DNA of 64,000 bases, taken from an uncultured Bacteroides sp. (GTDB lineage: Bacteria; Bacteroidota; Bacteroidia; Bacteroidales; Bacteroidaceae). The notes under the pieces are model-generated. The model saw only the letters and a program-made list of their open reading frames with translations, searched no databases and was not told the origin of the DNA. Positions 6,723 to 15,204 of this stretch are shown here, in pieces. Position 1 is the first letter of the stretch. Every line of letters begins with the position of its first letter. The translations under genes were made by a program, and so were the position numbers. The DNA lies in NCBI GenBank assembly GCA_949289295.1, contig CASENM010000018.1, positions 1 to 64,000 on the forward strand, given 5' to 3'.

Positions 6723-7553
6723 ATGAGGAAACTATTTATTCTACTAACCTTGGCCCTGACATGCGGACTCATGGCATGTTCCAGCCAGAAAAAGAGAGAC
6801 AATATGGGAGAAACGACCGTAAAACTGGAAACAACAATGGGTGACATCACTGTCAAGCTGTATAACGAGACACCCAAACACCGGGACAATTTTATCAAAC
6901 TGGCGAAAGAGGGGGTGTATGACAACACCCTATTCCATCGCGTCATCAAAAACTTCATGATACAGGCGGGCGATCCGGAGAGCAAGACGGCATCCGACAC
7001 GGCCTCATTGGGCAGCGGAGACGTGGGCTACACCATCCCGGCGGAATTCAACCCGAAATTCATCCACAAGAAAGGGGCGCTGGCCGCCGCACGGCAAGGT
7101 GATGAGGTGAACCCGAAAAAGGAATCGTCCGGATGCCAGTTCTATATCGTAACGGGACAAGTGTTCTCCGAAGAGCAGCTGCTCGACCTGGAACAAAGAA
7201 TGCGTGACGCACAACTGACCGCCATCTTCAACTCACTGGCGCAAAAACGTATCAAGGATATCTACAAAATGCGCCGTGCAGGAGACAACGACGGACTGAT
7301 GGCCCTTCAGGACGAGCTGGAGAACCAGGCACGCGAAATCATGAAAGAAGAGACACCCGCAGCCTTTACACCAGAACAGATAAAAACTTATACCACTATA
7401 GGAGGCGCGCCTCATCTGGACGGAGCATACACCATATTCGGAGAAGTGACGGAAGGAATGGATGTCATCGAGCGTATCCAGAAAGTCAAAACCAACAAAA
7501 AAGACCGTCCATTGGAAAATATCCGCATCCTGAAAGCAATTGTAGAGGAATAA
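6723..7553 (+). CDS. Cyclophilin-type peptidyl-prolyl isomerase, lipoprotein
   Basis: 276 residues. A lipoprotein signal ends in LMAC (Cys 19), so the enzyme should be anchored in the cell envelope. The cyclophilin domain spans about residues 35-275: FHRVIKNFMIQAGDP carries the catalytic Arg region, and SGCQFYIVTG the substrate groove. About 70 extra residues (roughly 145-215, charged and helical: EEQLLDLEQRMRD onward) are inserted between the core and the final strands (GGAPHLDGAYTIFGEV). It catalyses cis/trans isomerisation of prolyl bonds in exported proteins. It is followed 24 nt later by an M16 peptidase, so envelope protein quality control is plausible. Confidence 0.9.
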   Translation: MRKLFILLTLALTCGLMACSSQKKRDNMGETTVKLETTMGDITVKLYNETPKHRDNFIKLAKEGVYDNTLFHRVIKNFMIQAGDPESKTASDTASLGSGDVGYTIPAEFNPKFIHKKGALAAARQGDEVNPKKESSGCQFYIVTGQVFSEEQLLDLEQRMRDAQLTAIFNSLAQKRIKDIYKMRRAGDNDGLMALQDELENQAREIMKEETPAAFTPEQIKTYTTIGGAPHLDGAYTIFGEVTEGMDVIERIQKVKTNKKDRPLENIRILKAIVEE

Positions 7554-7577
7554 AAAGATAGAAGGAGCAATATAAAA

Positions 7578-8816
7578 ATGATAGAAGTCAACCATCATAC
7601 GCTGGACAACGGACTGCGCATCGTGCATCATGAAGACAAATCGACCCAGATGGTGGCACTCAACCTGCTCTACGATGTAGGAGCACGCGATGAGAATCCG
7701 GACCATACGGGATTTGCCCATCTATTCGAGCATCTCATGTTCGGAGGCTCGGTCAATGTGCCCGACTACGACACACCCGTACAGAACGCGGGAGGCGAGA
7801 ACAACGCATGGACCAACAACGACATCACCAACTATTATATCACCCTGCCTTACCAGAATGTGGAAACCGGATTCTGGCTGGAAAGCGACAGGATGCTAAG
7901 TCTCGACTTCAACCCGAAGAGTCTGGAGGTGCAACGTCAGGTAGTAATCGAAGAGTTCAAGCAGCGTAGTCTGAACCAGCCGTACGGCGATGTCCCACAT
8001 CTCATAAGAGAGCTAGCCTACAAACAGCATCCTTACCGCTGGCCTACTATCGGAAAAGAAATCAATCACATCGCTAACGCTACCCTTGAAGAAGTGAGGG
8101 CATTCTTCTATCATTATTACGCACCGAACAATGCCATTCTGTCCGTAACGGGACATATCCCGTTCGAAGAAACCGTGCGTCTGGCAAAAAAATGGTTTGG
8201 CCCGATTCCCAGACGTGAGGTGCCTGTACGGGAACTCCCCAAGGAAGAAAAGCAAACTGCACTGCGCCGGAAGACAGTGGAGCGAAGAGTGCCCGTGGAT
8301 GCCATCTTCATGGTTTTCCACATGTGCAATCGTCTGCATCCAGACTATTATGCCTTCGACATGATTACGGACTTACTCTCGAACGGCCGTTCATCACGGT
8401 TTGTCCGCTCACTCATTCAAGACAAGAAACTCTTCACTTCTGCCGATTCTTTCATCTCCGGAAGTATTGATGACGGTCTGCTTCAAATTACCGGGAAACC
8501 CGCTCCGGGAGTCAGCCTGGAGCAGGCAGAAGAAGCCATCTGGGAAGAACTGGAACGAATGAAACGCGTACCTGTCGACGGACATGAACTGGAAAAAGTG
8601 AAGAACCGCTACGAAAGCGAACAAATTTTCAACAACATGAATTACCTGAACGTAGCAAACAATCTGGCTCTTTTCGAACTGACAGGAAAGGCGGAAGACA
8701 TCAACGATGAAGTGAAAAAATATCGCTCGGTTACTTCTGACCAGATTCAGAGTGTAGCCACACGATGCTTCGTCCCGGAAAATTGTTCTATACTTTATTA
8801 TAAAGCTATCGAATGA
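7578..8816 (+). CDS. M16 family zinc peptidase (insulinase/pitrilysin type)
   Basis: 412 residues, one half-unit of an M16 peptidase. The inverted zinc motif HxxEH is present as HLFEH at residues 48-52, and the third ligand is the Glu in VVIEEF about 75 residues later. The C-terminal half has the R/Y pair region (YESEQIFNNMNYL) but no second HxxEH. Proteins of this size work as dimers or as an active/inactive pair. No signal peptide is visible, so it is probably cytoplasmic. The gene overlaps the MATE start by 4 nt (ATGA), a sign of translational coupling. Confidence 0.92.
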   Translation: MIEVNHHTLDNGLRIVHHEDKSTQMVALNLLYDVGARDENPDHTGFAHLFEHLMFGGSVNVPDYDTPVQNAGGENNAWTNNDITNYYITLPYQNVETGFWLESDRMLSLDFNPKSLEVQRQVVIEEFKQRSLNQPYGDVPHLIRELAYKQHPYRWPTIGKEINHIANATLEEVRAFFYHYYAPNNAILSVTGHIPFEETVRLAKKWFGPIPRREVPVRELPKEEKQTALRRKTVERRVPVDAIFMVFHMCNRLHPDYYAFDMITDLLSNGRSSRFVRSLIQDKKLFTSADSFISGSIDDGLLQITGKPAPGVSLEQAEEAIWEELERMKRVPVDGHELEKVKNRYESEQIFNNMNYLNVANNLALFELTGKAEDINDEVKKYRSVTSDQIQSVATRCFVPENCSILYYKAIE

Positions 8817-10138
8817 AACTCGACCATTACCGTGCATTGATCAAATTGGGTCTGCCCATCGTTATCGGACAGATTGGAGTGATTGTATTGGGATTTGCCG
8901 ATACGCTCATGATCGGACATCACAGCACAGAAGGACTTGCTGCAGCAAGTTTTGTAAACAATATGTTCAATCTGGCCATCATCTTCTGCACCGGATTCTC
9001 ATACGGTCTGACCCCTGTGGTAGGGAGTCTTTTCGGACAGAAAAAAACCGACGGAGTAGGTGGAATACTCAAGAACAGCCTGACAGCCAATACCCTGCTC
9101 GCAATCCTCGTCTGCCTGATCATGACGGTTCTTTACTTCAATCTGGGACGCCTGGGACAACCCGAAGAGCTGCTTCCTTACATGCGCCCCTATTTCCTGG
9201 TGCTTTTGGCCTCCCTCCCTTTTGTATTATGGTTCAACGCCTTCAAGCAATTTTCCGACGGAATTACGGACACGAAGGTTCCTATGTGGATTCTGCTGGG
9301 AGGAAATCTGCTCAACATCATCGGCAACTATATCCTGATTTACGGGAAATTCGGGTTCCCGGAATTAGGTTTGACCGGTGCGGGCATTTCTACGCTAGTG
9401 TCTCGTATCCTCATGGTAATTGTCTATCTCATTCTTTTCTTCGGCACATCACGCTATAAAATATTCAGGAAAGGCTTCCAGGAGGGACGGGTCAACAAAA
9501 CCGATTTTTCTCTGCTCAACCGCCTGGGATGGCCCATAGCCGCCCAGATGGGCATGGAAACTGCCTCGTTCAGCCTCAGTGCCATCATGATCGGATGGCT
9601 GGGAAGCACGGCACTGGCCTCATATCAGATTATGATTGCCGTATCGCAGATATGCTTCATGATTTATTACGGTATGGGAGCCGCCGTATCGGTACGCATC
9701 AGCAACTTCTACGGACAGAAAGATATGGAAAACGTTACCCGCACCGCCCACACCGGATTCCATCTGATACTGATAATGGTGGTATGCACAGCCATCCCCA
9801 TTTTCCTGCTCCGTAACCATATTGGCGGCTGGTTCACCGACAACGAGGCAGTCAGCCTGATGGTAGCCCAGACCATTATCCCCTTCCTTCTGTATCAATT
9901 TGGCGACGGCCTGCAAATCAACTTCGCCAACGCACTCAGAGGCATTGCCGATGTGCGTCTTATCATGCTGTTCTCGTTCATCGCCTATTTTCTCATCTCT
10001 CTGCCGGCAGGATACCTGTTCGGTTTCGTGTTCGATTGGGGAATAGTAGGCATCTGGTCGGCTTTTCCGTTCGGACTTACCAGTGCAGGCATCATGTATT
10101 ATCTACGTTTCCGATACAAGACCAAAAAACACTCATAG
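8813..10138 (+). CDS. MATE family multidrug/cation efflux transporter
   Basis: 441 residues with twelve predicted membrane helices in two similar halves (first near residues 12-34, last near 405-430). The start YRALIKLGLPIVIGQIG and the loop VNNMFNLAIIFCTGFSYG are typical of the DinF/NorM group of the MATE superfamily. Such pumps export cationic drugs or metabolites in exchange for Na+ or H+. The substrate cannot be told from the sequence. It overlaps the M16 peptidase by 4 nt and stops 3 nt before the histidine kinase start, so the four genes may be one transcript. Confidence 0.92.
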   Translation: MKLDHYRALIKLGLPIVIGQIGVIVLGFADTLMIGHHSTEGLAAASFVNNMFNLAIIFCTGFSYGLTPVVGSLFGQKKTDGVGGILKNSLTANTLLAILVCLIMTVLYFNLGRLGQPEELLPYMRPYFLVLLASLPFVLWFNAFKQFSDGITDTKVPMWILLGGNLLNIIGNYILIYGKFGFPELGLTGAGISTLVSRILMVIVYLILFFGTSRYKIFRKGFQEGRVNKTDFSLLNRLGWPIAAQMGMETASFSLSAIMIGWLGSTALASYQIMIAVSQICFMIYYGMGAAVSVRISNFYGQKDMENVTRTAHTGFHLILIMVVCTAIPIFLLRNHIGGWFTDNEAVSLMVAQTIIPFLLYQFGDGLQINFANALRGIADVRLIMLFSFIAYFLISLPAGYLFGFVFDWGIVGIWSAFPFGLTSAGIMYYLRFRYKTKKHS

Positions 10139-10141
10139 ATT

Positions 10142-12655
10142 ATGTTTTCCACTTCCACCAAAATCATATTCGGCTATATCGTACTGGTAGGGTTGCTCTT
10201 CGGAGCAATCCTCAATACTGTCCAACAAATGAGTCTGCTGACAAGGCCTACCGGAGTGGAAGAGAACATCAACAACCGGCGTCATACCACCCACCTCATC
10301 ATCAGCCAGCTTTATGATGCGGAAATTATCGCCCAGACCCTCCGCATGGGACAACTTGACGAATATGCAGACTATACAAAAAAGATGAAAAAAGTCAATG
10401 CCTTGATTGATACATTGGGAACCATGCTGACTGACACCCTCCAACTGGCCCGTCTAGACACGGTAAGGGCTCTGGTGGAAAGCAAGCAAAGAAACATGTC
10501 AGCAGTTATCGAAGCTACCCAAAACGCTCCTACCGATGAACTTTATCAACAACAGCTCGACAGCCTGATTGCCGTTCAGGACTCCTTGCTGAAAGCTCCA
10601 CATATCCGCAAGAAAGTAATCACTCACCAAGATTCCTATACCATCCGCCACAAAAAGAAAAATTTCTTCAAGCGGCTGGCGGAAGTGTTCGCTCCGAAAG
10701 AAGACTCCACACACGTCAACAACATAGTGAAGGAAGAATATACCGACACACTCAAGGAAATATACAGTCCGGTGGACACGATTACCAGTATACTGACTGA
10801 CATCCAACACAGAGTGCTCCAGACCCGACAAAGGCAAACTCGCATGTTAAATGCCCGGCTGGACAGACTGAAAACTGCCGGCAATGAGCTGAGCCGACGC
10901 GTCAGTCTGCTTCTGGAGAACATCGATGAAGACGAGCAGAATGCCGCCCGGACAAAACTCATACAAGAACGGGAGATACGACAGAAAGCTGCACACACCA
11001 TGGCCAACATCGCCATTGCCGCCATTCTCATGGTACTGCTTTTTTCCATCATCATAGCCAGAGACATGGCACAAAGCAACCACTACCGCAAAGAGCTGGA
11101 AAAAGCCAAGCTTTATGCGGAAAATCTGCTTGTGGCCCGCGAAAAACTGATGCTCACCATCACTCACGACATCAAGGCTCCAGCCGGTTCGATTATCGGT
11201 TACATTGACCTGCTCATACGCCTGGTCAAAGACCGGAGACAACTCTTTTATCTGAACAACATGAAAAGCTCGGCCAAGCATCTGCTGGACCTAGTCACGT
11301 CTCTACTTGATTATCACCGACTGGAAGCAGGAAAGATGGACACCCAAACCATCGCCTTCAACCCAGACGAGCTGATTACGCACATTTACAACGGTTTCCT
11401 TCCTCTGGCCGGAAAGAAGGGCCTCAAACTGACCTTACAAACCTCCATATCCCGCCAACTGACCTTAGAGGGAGACCCTTTCCGCATTCGGCAGATTATA
11501 GAAAACCTGCTTTCAAACGCATTGAAATTTACTGCTTCCGGCGAAATTATCCTCCACACGGAATATAAGAAGGGGATACTTTCATTCAGCGTAAGCGACA
11601 CGGGATGTGGAATGACAGAGCAGGAACAGCAACGCATTTTCCGTGAATTCACACGCCTCCGGAGCGCACAAGGACAGGAAGGATTCGGCCTGGGGCTCTC
11701 CATCACCCGGAAGCTGGTAGAACTACTCGGAGGAAAGATTTCTGTTGACAGTACTCCGGAAAAAGGAAGCACTTTCCATGTGTCAATCCCTCTGCACGCA
11801 CAGTTGCCACAAACAACGAAAGAACAGGAAATGTCCGTACCACAACTGACTCCTGAAAAGCCACTCCGTATCCTGCTGATTGACGATGACCACATCCAAA
11901 TGAACCTGACAGAAGCAATGCTCCGCAACATATTCGACAACAATACTGAAACGCGCCCGGACATTCGCTGCTGCGAGCACCCTGATGAAGTATTCAATCT
12001 GCTGCTAGCCACCGATTTCGATGTTGTATTCACTGATCTGCAGATGCCTGCCATGAGCGGAATCGAATTGTTGCACCGTATCCGGAGTCTGGAAGCTCCC
12101 CAGGCACAGACCATTCCTGTCATTGCCATCACGGCACGAGGTGACATGAACGAAGATGATTTCCTGAAAAAAGGCTTTTCCGGTATGCTCCAGAAACCGT
12201 TCAACCAACAGGAACTTCTGAAAGCCCTGCAAAAAATACAGGTTACAACGGGAAAGACAGACGAAACGACCGAAGCCAAACAGATGCGGACAGACAACTC
12301 ACCCATACGTACTCTCCGGCTCAACTTCACGCCACTTATCGCATTTTCGGAAGATGACCCTCAGGCCGCACTCGAAATCATGCACACATTTATCCGAGAA
12401 ACAGAACAGAACATCAAACGTCTGCGCCAGGCTGCAATCAAACAGGATATGGAACAGATATGTGCCATCGCACACAAGATGCTGCCTACTTTCATCATGA
12501 TTGAAGCACAGGAAATGATACCGGCACTACGATGGCTGGAAAACAAACGGGGAGAAACCGTCTGCACACCGGAAACAGACCAGAAAGTGCGTCTGGTCAT
12601 CACACAAGCTGAATATGTAATGAAAGAAGCTGAAAAAGCTTCCATAGAAATTTGA
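10142..12655 (+). CDS. Hybrid histidine kinase with receiver and HPt domains
   Basis: 837 residues. Two membrane helices (about 7-27 and 285-307) enclose a ~255-residue helical sensor region outside the inner membrane. Next come the HisKA domain with phospho-His 342 (THDIKAP), a HATPase_c domain (ENLLSNALKF, GFGLGLSITRKL), a receiver domain with phospho-acceptor Asp 632 (FTDLQMP) and a C-terminal HPt domain with His 778 (IAHKM). This order predicts a full His-Asp-His relay inside one protein, delivering phosphate to the NtrC-type regulator encoded next. The stimulus is unknown; the sensor is not one of the two-component polysaccharide sensors with beta-propellers. Confidence 0.93.
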   Translation: MFSTSTKIIFGYIVLVGLLFGAILNTVQQMSLLTRPTGVEENINNRRHTTHLIISQLYDAEIIAQTLRMGQLDEYADYTKKMKKVNALIDTLGTMLTDTLQLARLDTVRALVESKQRNMSAVIEATQNAPTDELYQQQLDSLIAVQDSLLKAPHIRKKVITHQDSYTIRHKKKNFFKRLAEVFAPKEDSTHVNNIVKEEYTDTLKEIYSPVDTITSILTDIQHRVLQTRQRQTRMLNARLDRLKTAGNELSRRVSLLLENIDEDEQNAARTKLIQEREIRQKAAHTMANIAIAAILMVLLFSIIIARDMAQSNHYRKELEKAKLYAENLLVAREKLMLTITHDIKAPAGSIIGYIDLLIRLVKDRRQLFYLNNMKSSAKHLLDLVTSLLDYHRLEAGKMDTQTIAFNPDELITHIYNGFLPLAGKKGLKLTLQTSISRQLTLEGDPFRIRQIIENLLSNALKFTASGEIILHTEYKKGILSFSVSDTGCGMTEQEQQRIFREFTRLRSAQGQEGFGLGLSITRKLVELLGGKISVDSTPEKGSTFHVSIPLHAQLPQTTKEQEMSVPQLTPEKPLRILLIDDDHIQMNLTEAMLRNIFDNNTETRPDIRCCEHPDEVFNLLLATDFDVVFTDLQMPAMSGIELLHRIRSLEAPQAQTIPVIAITARGDMNEDDFLKKGFSGMLQKPFNQQELLKALQKIQVTTGKTDETTEAKQMRTDNSPIRTLRLNFTPLIAFSEDDPQAALEIMHTFIRETEQNIKRLRQAAIKQDMEQICAIAHKMLPTFIMIEAQEMIPALRWLENKRGETVCTPETDQKVRLVITQAEYVMKEAEKASIEI

Positions 12656-12680
12656 TTGACAGAAAAAAGTTGTAATTTTG
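12651..12680 (+). promoter_or_regulatory. Internal promoter for the NtrC-type regulator
   Basis: TTTG at 12651-12654 and TAATTTTG at 12673-12680 match the -33 and -7 boxes with an 18-nt spacer. They lie over the last codon of the kinase gene and 27 nt before ATG 12707, so the regulator can be expressed on its own. This also argues against the TTG start at 12656. Confidence 0.5.
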
Positions 12681-12706
12681 TAAAAAACAAACTATCGGCA
12701 TTATCT

Positions 12707-14059
12707 ATGGCATTATCTATATTGATAGTTGAGGATGATCTGACTTTTTCAACGATGCTGAAAACATGGCTCAAGAAAAAAGGATTTGAAGTGGAAACGG
12801 CAAGCACGCAGACACGCGCACGGAAATATTTGTCGACCAGAAGCTTCGACCTTATACTGTCAGATTTGCGCCTTCCTGACAAAGACGGGATGGCTCTTCT
12901 TTCATGGCTGAGAGAACAGAAGAACCAGGTACCGTTCATCATCATGACAGGATATGCAGAGATTCAGAGTGCCGTCAAAGCAATTAAGGAAGGGGCTACT
13001 GACTATATATCCAAACCTCTACAGCCCGAACAGCTGCTGAAAAAAATAAATGAAGCCATCAGTGATGTGAAAGAACCCCGTCCAACCGAAGATAATGCCA
13101 TCACCTCTCCCCAAAATTTCCTGGAAGGCGAAAGCGAAGCTGCACGCCAGCTCTACAACTATGTAAACTTGGTAGCTCCTACTCAAATGTCCGTGCTCAT
13201 CAACGGAGCCAGCGGAACAGGAAAAGAATATGTCGCCCACCGTATTCATCAACTCAGCAAACGGGCAAACAAGCCTTTCATCGCCATCGATTGTGGATCC
13301 ATCCCCAAGGATTTGGCCGCGTCCGAATTTTTCGGTCACGTGAAAGGCTCATTTACCGGAGCCTTCAACGACAAAGTGGGAGCCTTCGAAGAAGCGAACG
13401 GAGGTACACTTTTCCTCGATGAAATCGGTAATTTGAGCTACGAAGTGCAGGTACAACTACTACGTGCTCTGCAAGAACGGCGTGTACGGCGCATCGGCTC
13501 TACAAAAGAGATAGAAGTCGATGTGCGCCTGGTGAGTGCCACCAACGAAAACTTGAAGGAGGCTATTGCCAAAGGAACTTTCCGCGAAGATCTCTATCAC
13601 CGCATCAACGAATTTACCCTTTATATGCCTGCACTGAAAGAGCGGGAAGAAGACATCCTCTTGTTCGCCAACTTTTTCCTTGACCAGGCCAACAAAGAAC
13701 TTGACCGCAATCTGATAGGATTCGACCATGAGGCTTGCAACGCCCTGCAACACTATTCATGGCCGGGGAATCTGCGCCAGCTGAAGAATACGGTGAAAAG
13801 AGCAACTCTGGTAGCTCAAGATGATTTCATCACCCTGAAAGATTTAGGAGAAGAGTTCAACAGAAATGTTCTGACTGACAACTCATCTCCAGTTACAGAT
13901 AACAAATCGTTTACTTTATATAATGAAGGAGACGAAAAGCAGAGAATTCTGAAAGCTTTGCAACAGACAAACAACAACAAAAGCAAAGCCGCTATCTTAC
14001 TAGGAATAGACCGGAAAACACTATACAACAAACTTAAACTCTACAATATTCCACAATAA
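12707..14059 (+). CDS. NtrC-family sigma-54-dependent response regulator
   Basis: 450 residues from ATG 12707 (MALSILIVEDD); the in-frame TTG at 12656 would add 17 residues without family similarity. Three domains are present. The receiver (1-120) has phospho-acceptor Asp 53. The AAA+ sigma-54 activation domain (about 140-370) has Walker A GASGTGKE, the sigma-54 contact loop GSFTGA (usual GAFTGA with one change) and Walker B GGTLFLDEIG. A Fis-type helix-turn-helix lies at the end (NNKSKAAILLGIDRKTLYNKL). It should activate RpoN promoters after phosphorylation by the upstream hybrid kinase. A strong sigma-54 promoter lies 160 nt downstream of its stop and is the obvious candidate target. Confidence 0.95.
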   Translation: MALSILIVEDDLTFSTMLKTWLKKKGFEVETASTQTRARKYLSTRSFDLILSDLRLPDKDGMALLSWLREQKNQVPFIIMTGYAEIQSAVKAIKEGATDYISKPLQPEQLLKKINEAISDVKEPRPTEDNAITSPQNFLEGESEAARQLYNYVNLVAPTQMSVLINGASGTGKEYVAHRIHQLSKRANKPFIAIDCGSIPKDLAASEFFGHVKGSFTGAFNDKVGAFEEANGGTLFLDEIGNLSYEVQVQLLRALQERRVRRIGSTKEIEVDVRLVSATNENLKEAIAKGTFREDLYHRINEFTLYMPALKEREEDILLFANFFLDQANKELDRNLIGFDHEACNALQHYSWPGNLRQLKNTVKRATLVAQDDFITLKDLGEEFNRNVLTDNSSPVTDNKSFTLYNEGDEKQRILKALQQTNNNKSKAAILLGIDRKTLYNKLKLYNIPQ

Positions 14060-14062
14060 CAC

Positions 14063-14079
14063 TGTGGATAATTTCCACA
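14063..14079. promoter_or_regulatory. Inverted repeat TGTGGA-N5-TCCACA, candidate activator site
   Basis: Perfect 6-bp arms with a 5-nt spacer, four bases after the regulator's stop codon and about 155 nt upstream of the sigma-54 promoter. That is a normal distance for an upstream activating site of an NtrC-type protein. Similar half-sites (TTTCCACA) recur at about 14080 and 14200. The left half plus spacer also reads as a DnaA box (TGTGGATAA), so DnaA binding is an alternative. Confidence 0.4.
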
Positions 14080-14174
14080 CTTTCCACATTTTCACATAAC
14101 CGGCAAACTACATGTTAACCCCACACTTCTACAAGCTTCATCCAAACCAACCATATAAAGCGTTGATAAACAAT

Positions 14175-14192
14175 CGAAAGCATCCGAAAGCA
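14175..14192. promoter_or_regulatory. CGAAAGCA direct repeat, one helical turn apart
   Basis: CGAAAGCA occurs at 14175-14182 and again at 14185-14192, so the copies are 10 bp apart and on the same face of the helix. They lie about 30 nt upstream of the sigma-54 -24 element. A role as an activator or IHF/HU-like site is inferred from position only. Confidence 0.3.
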
Positions 14193-14218
14193 GGATAAAT
14201 TTCCACACGCCATCCTCT

Positions 14219-14235
14219 TTGGCACACGAATTGCA
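14219..14235 (+). promoter_or_regulatory. Sigma-54 (RpoN) promoter
   Basis: TTGGCAC at 14219-14225, five bases, then TTGCA at 14231-14235. This is a near-perfect -24/-12 element: GG at 14221-14222 and GC at 14233-14234 with the required 10-bp gap. Expected transcription start is about 14246. The next genes are on the minus strand, so the promoter does not serve an annotated protein gene. Confidence 0.8.
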
Positions 14236-14245
14236 ATATATATAA

Positions 14246-14423
14246 TATACACGACAACTATAAACGACAAACTAAACTAACATAGAAACAAATTTATTAC
14301 CCCCAGCCCCATTAAATGGGAGATTTCTAGTACATCATTTAAAGGATGTAGACTCTTAGTAAAATGAAGATGCCTATGTGTTAAATCGAGAAAGGAGGAC
14401 GCTGTGAAGCATCCTCCTTTTTA
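14246..14423 (+). ncRNA. Candidate sigma-54-driven small RNA, about 178 nt
   Basis: The region between the sigma-54 promoter and a strong intrinsic terminator has no credible ORF: the ATGs at 14316 and 14364 give 4 and 5 codons. It can fold into three hairpins: CCCAT-TAA-ATGGG (14308-14320), TACATC/GATGTA with an 8-nt loop (14331-14350), and the terminator stem (14391-14420). The first ~60 nt are A-rich and unstructured. Position, start signal and end signal together suggest a regulatory RNA switched on by the NtrC-type regulator encoded next door. Its ends are predicted, not measured. Confidence 0.6.
14391..14423 (+). terminator. Intrinsic terminator of the candidate sRNA
   Basis: AAAGGAGGA (14391-14399) pairs with TCCTCCTTT (14412-14420). 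An inner GCT/AGC pairing closes on a GTGA loop, and a U-run follows (TTTTTATTATT). Confidence 0.85.
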
Positions 14424-15098
14424 TTATTCCAACCCCTCAAAATGCCTCCACAAATTGTCATGAGGAACCGGAGCAGTCAAATCAATCAGTTCTTTTGATA
14501 CGGGATGAACAAAACACACTCTGCGGGCATGCAGAGAAATGCTTCCGTCAGAATTAGAACGAGGGAATCCATATTTCAAATCTCCCTTGATAGGGCATCC
14601 AATCTTGGCCAGCTGACACCGAATCTGATGATGCCGACCTGTCTTCAGCTCCACCTCCAACAACGAATAGTTTTGCGAACATCCCAACAAGCGATAGTGA
14701 AGCACTGCTTTCTTGGCATTCTTCACTTCCTTATTATAGGCAAACGACTTGTTCTGCTTCTCATCACGAAGCAAATAATGCACCAACTCGCCTTCCTCCT
14801 CTTCAGGACGCTCACGCACAATTGCCCAATATGTTTTTTTCACTTCCCCATTTCGAAACATCTCATTCAGACGGGTCAGAGCCTTACTAGTTTTGGCAAA
14901 CACTACCAAACCACTCACAGGACGGTCCAGACGGTGTACCACCCCCAAAAAGACATTACCCGGCTTAGCATACTTCTCCTTAAGATAGTGCTTTATACTT
15001 TCCGACAAAGGTTCGTCGCCTGTCTTGTCGGCCTGCACAATCTCTGAAGCCGTTTTGTTGACCACTATAATATGATTGTCTTCGTAAACTATCTCCAT
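14424..15098 (-). CDS. RluA-family 23S rRNA/tRNA pseudouridine synthase
   Basis: 224 residues from ATG 15098 (MEIVYEDNHIIVVNK); the longer frame from 15131 adds residues without similarity. The catalytic motif HRLDRPVSGLVVFAKT carries the essential Asp. GRHHQIRCQLAKIGCPIKGD is the second conserved block of the RluA/RluD family. No S4 RNA-binding domain is present, as in the shorter RluA-like enzymes. It isomerises specific uridines in rRNA or tRNA to pseudouridine; the exact target cannot be told. It lies downstream of fabG on the same strand, but a strong terminator separates the two. Confidence 0.9.
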   Translation of the reverse strand: MEIVYEDNHIIVVNKTASEIVQADKTGDEPLSESIKHYLKEKYAKPGNVFLGVVHRLDRPVSGLVVFAKTSKALTRLNEMFRNGEVKKTYWAIVRERPEEEEGELVHYLLRDEKQNKSFAYNKEVKNAKKAVLHYRLLGCSQNYSLLEVELKTGRHHQIRCQLAKIGCPIKGDLKYGFPRSNSDGSISLHARRVCFVHPVSKELIDLTAPVPHDNLWRHFEGLE

Positions 15099-15104
15099 AA
15101 AAAT

Positions 15105-15162
15105 AAAAAAACGGGGGACACCCGACATCATGAGACAATCAAATCTCTCTGCCCGGTGTCCC
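15105..15162 (-). terminator. Intrinsic terminator after fabG
   Basis: On the minus strand GGGACACC (15162-15155) pairs with GGTGTCCC (15122-15115) around a long loop. A CCG and a run of seven T follow, ending just before the RluA-type gene's ATG. Confidence 0.65.
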
Positions 15163-15204
15163 TCACCTAAATATATAATACTAGGAAAATTCTCAAAAAC
15201 AAAA

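Noticed and set aside
12656-12706. TTG start for the NtrC-type regulator
   Set aside because: The segment contains the -33/-7 promoter boxes, and the added residues do not match receiver domains.
14063-14245. Possible chromosomal origin (perfect DnaA box plus AT-rich DNA)
   Set aside because: Only one full box is seen, the other TTTCCACA sites have two mismatches, and dnaA is not nearby. The sigma-54 context explains the region better. A GC-skew plot would settle it.
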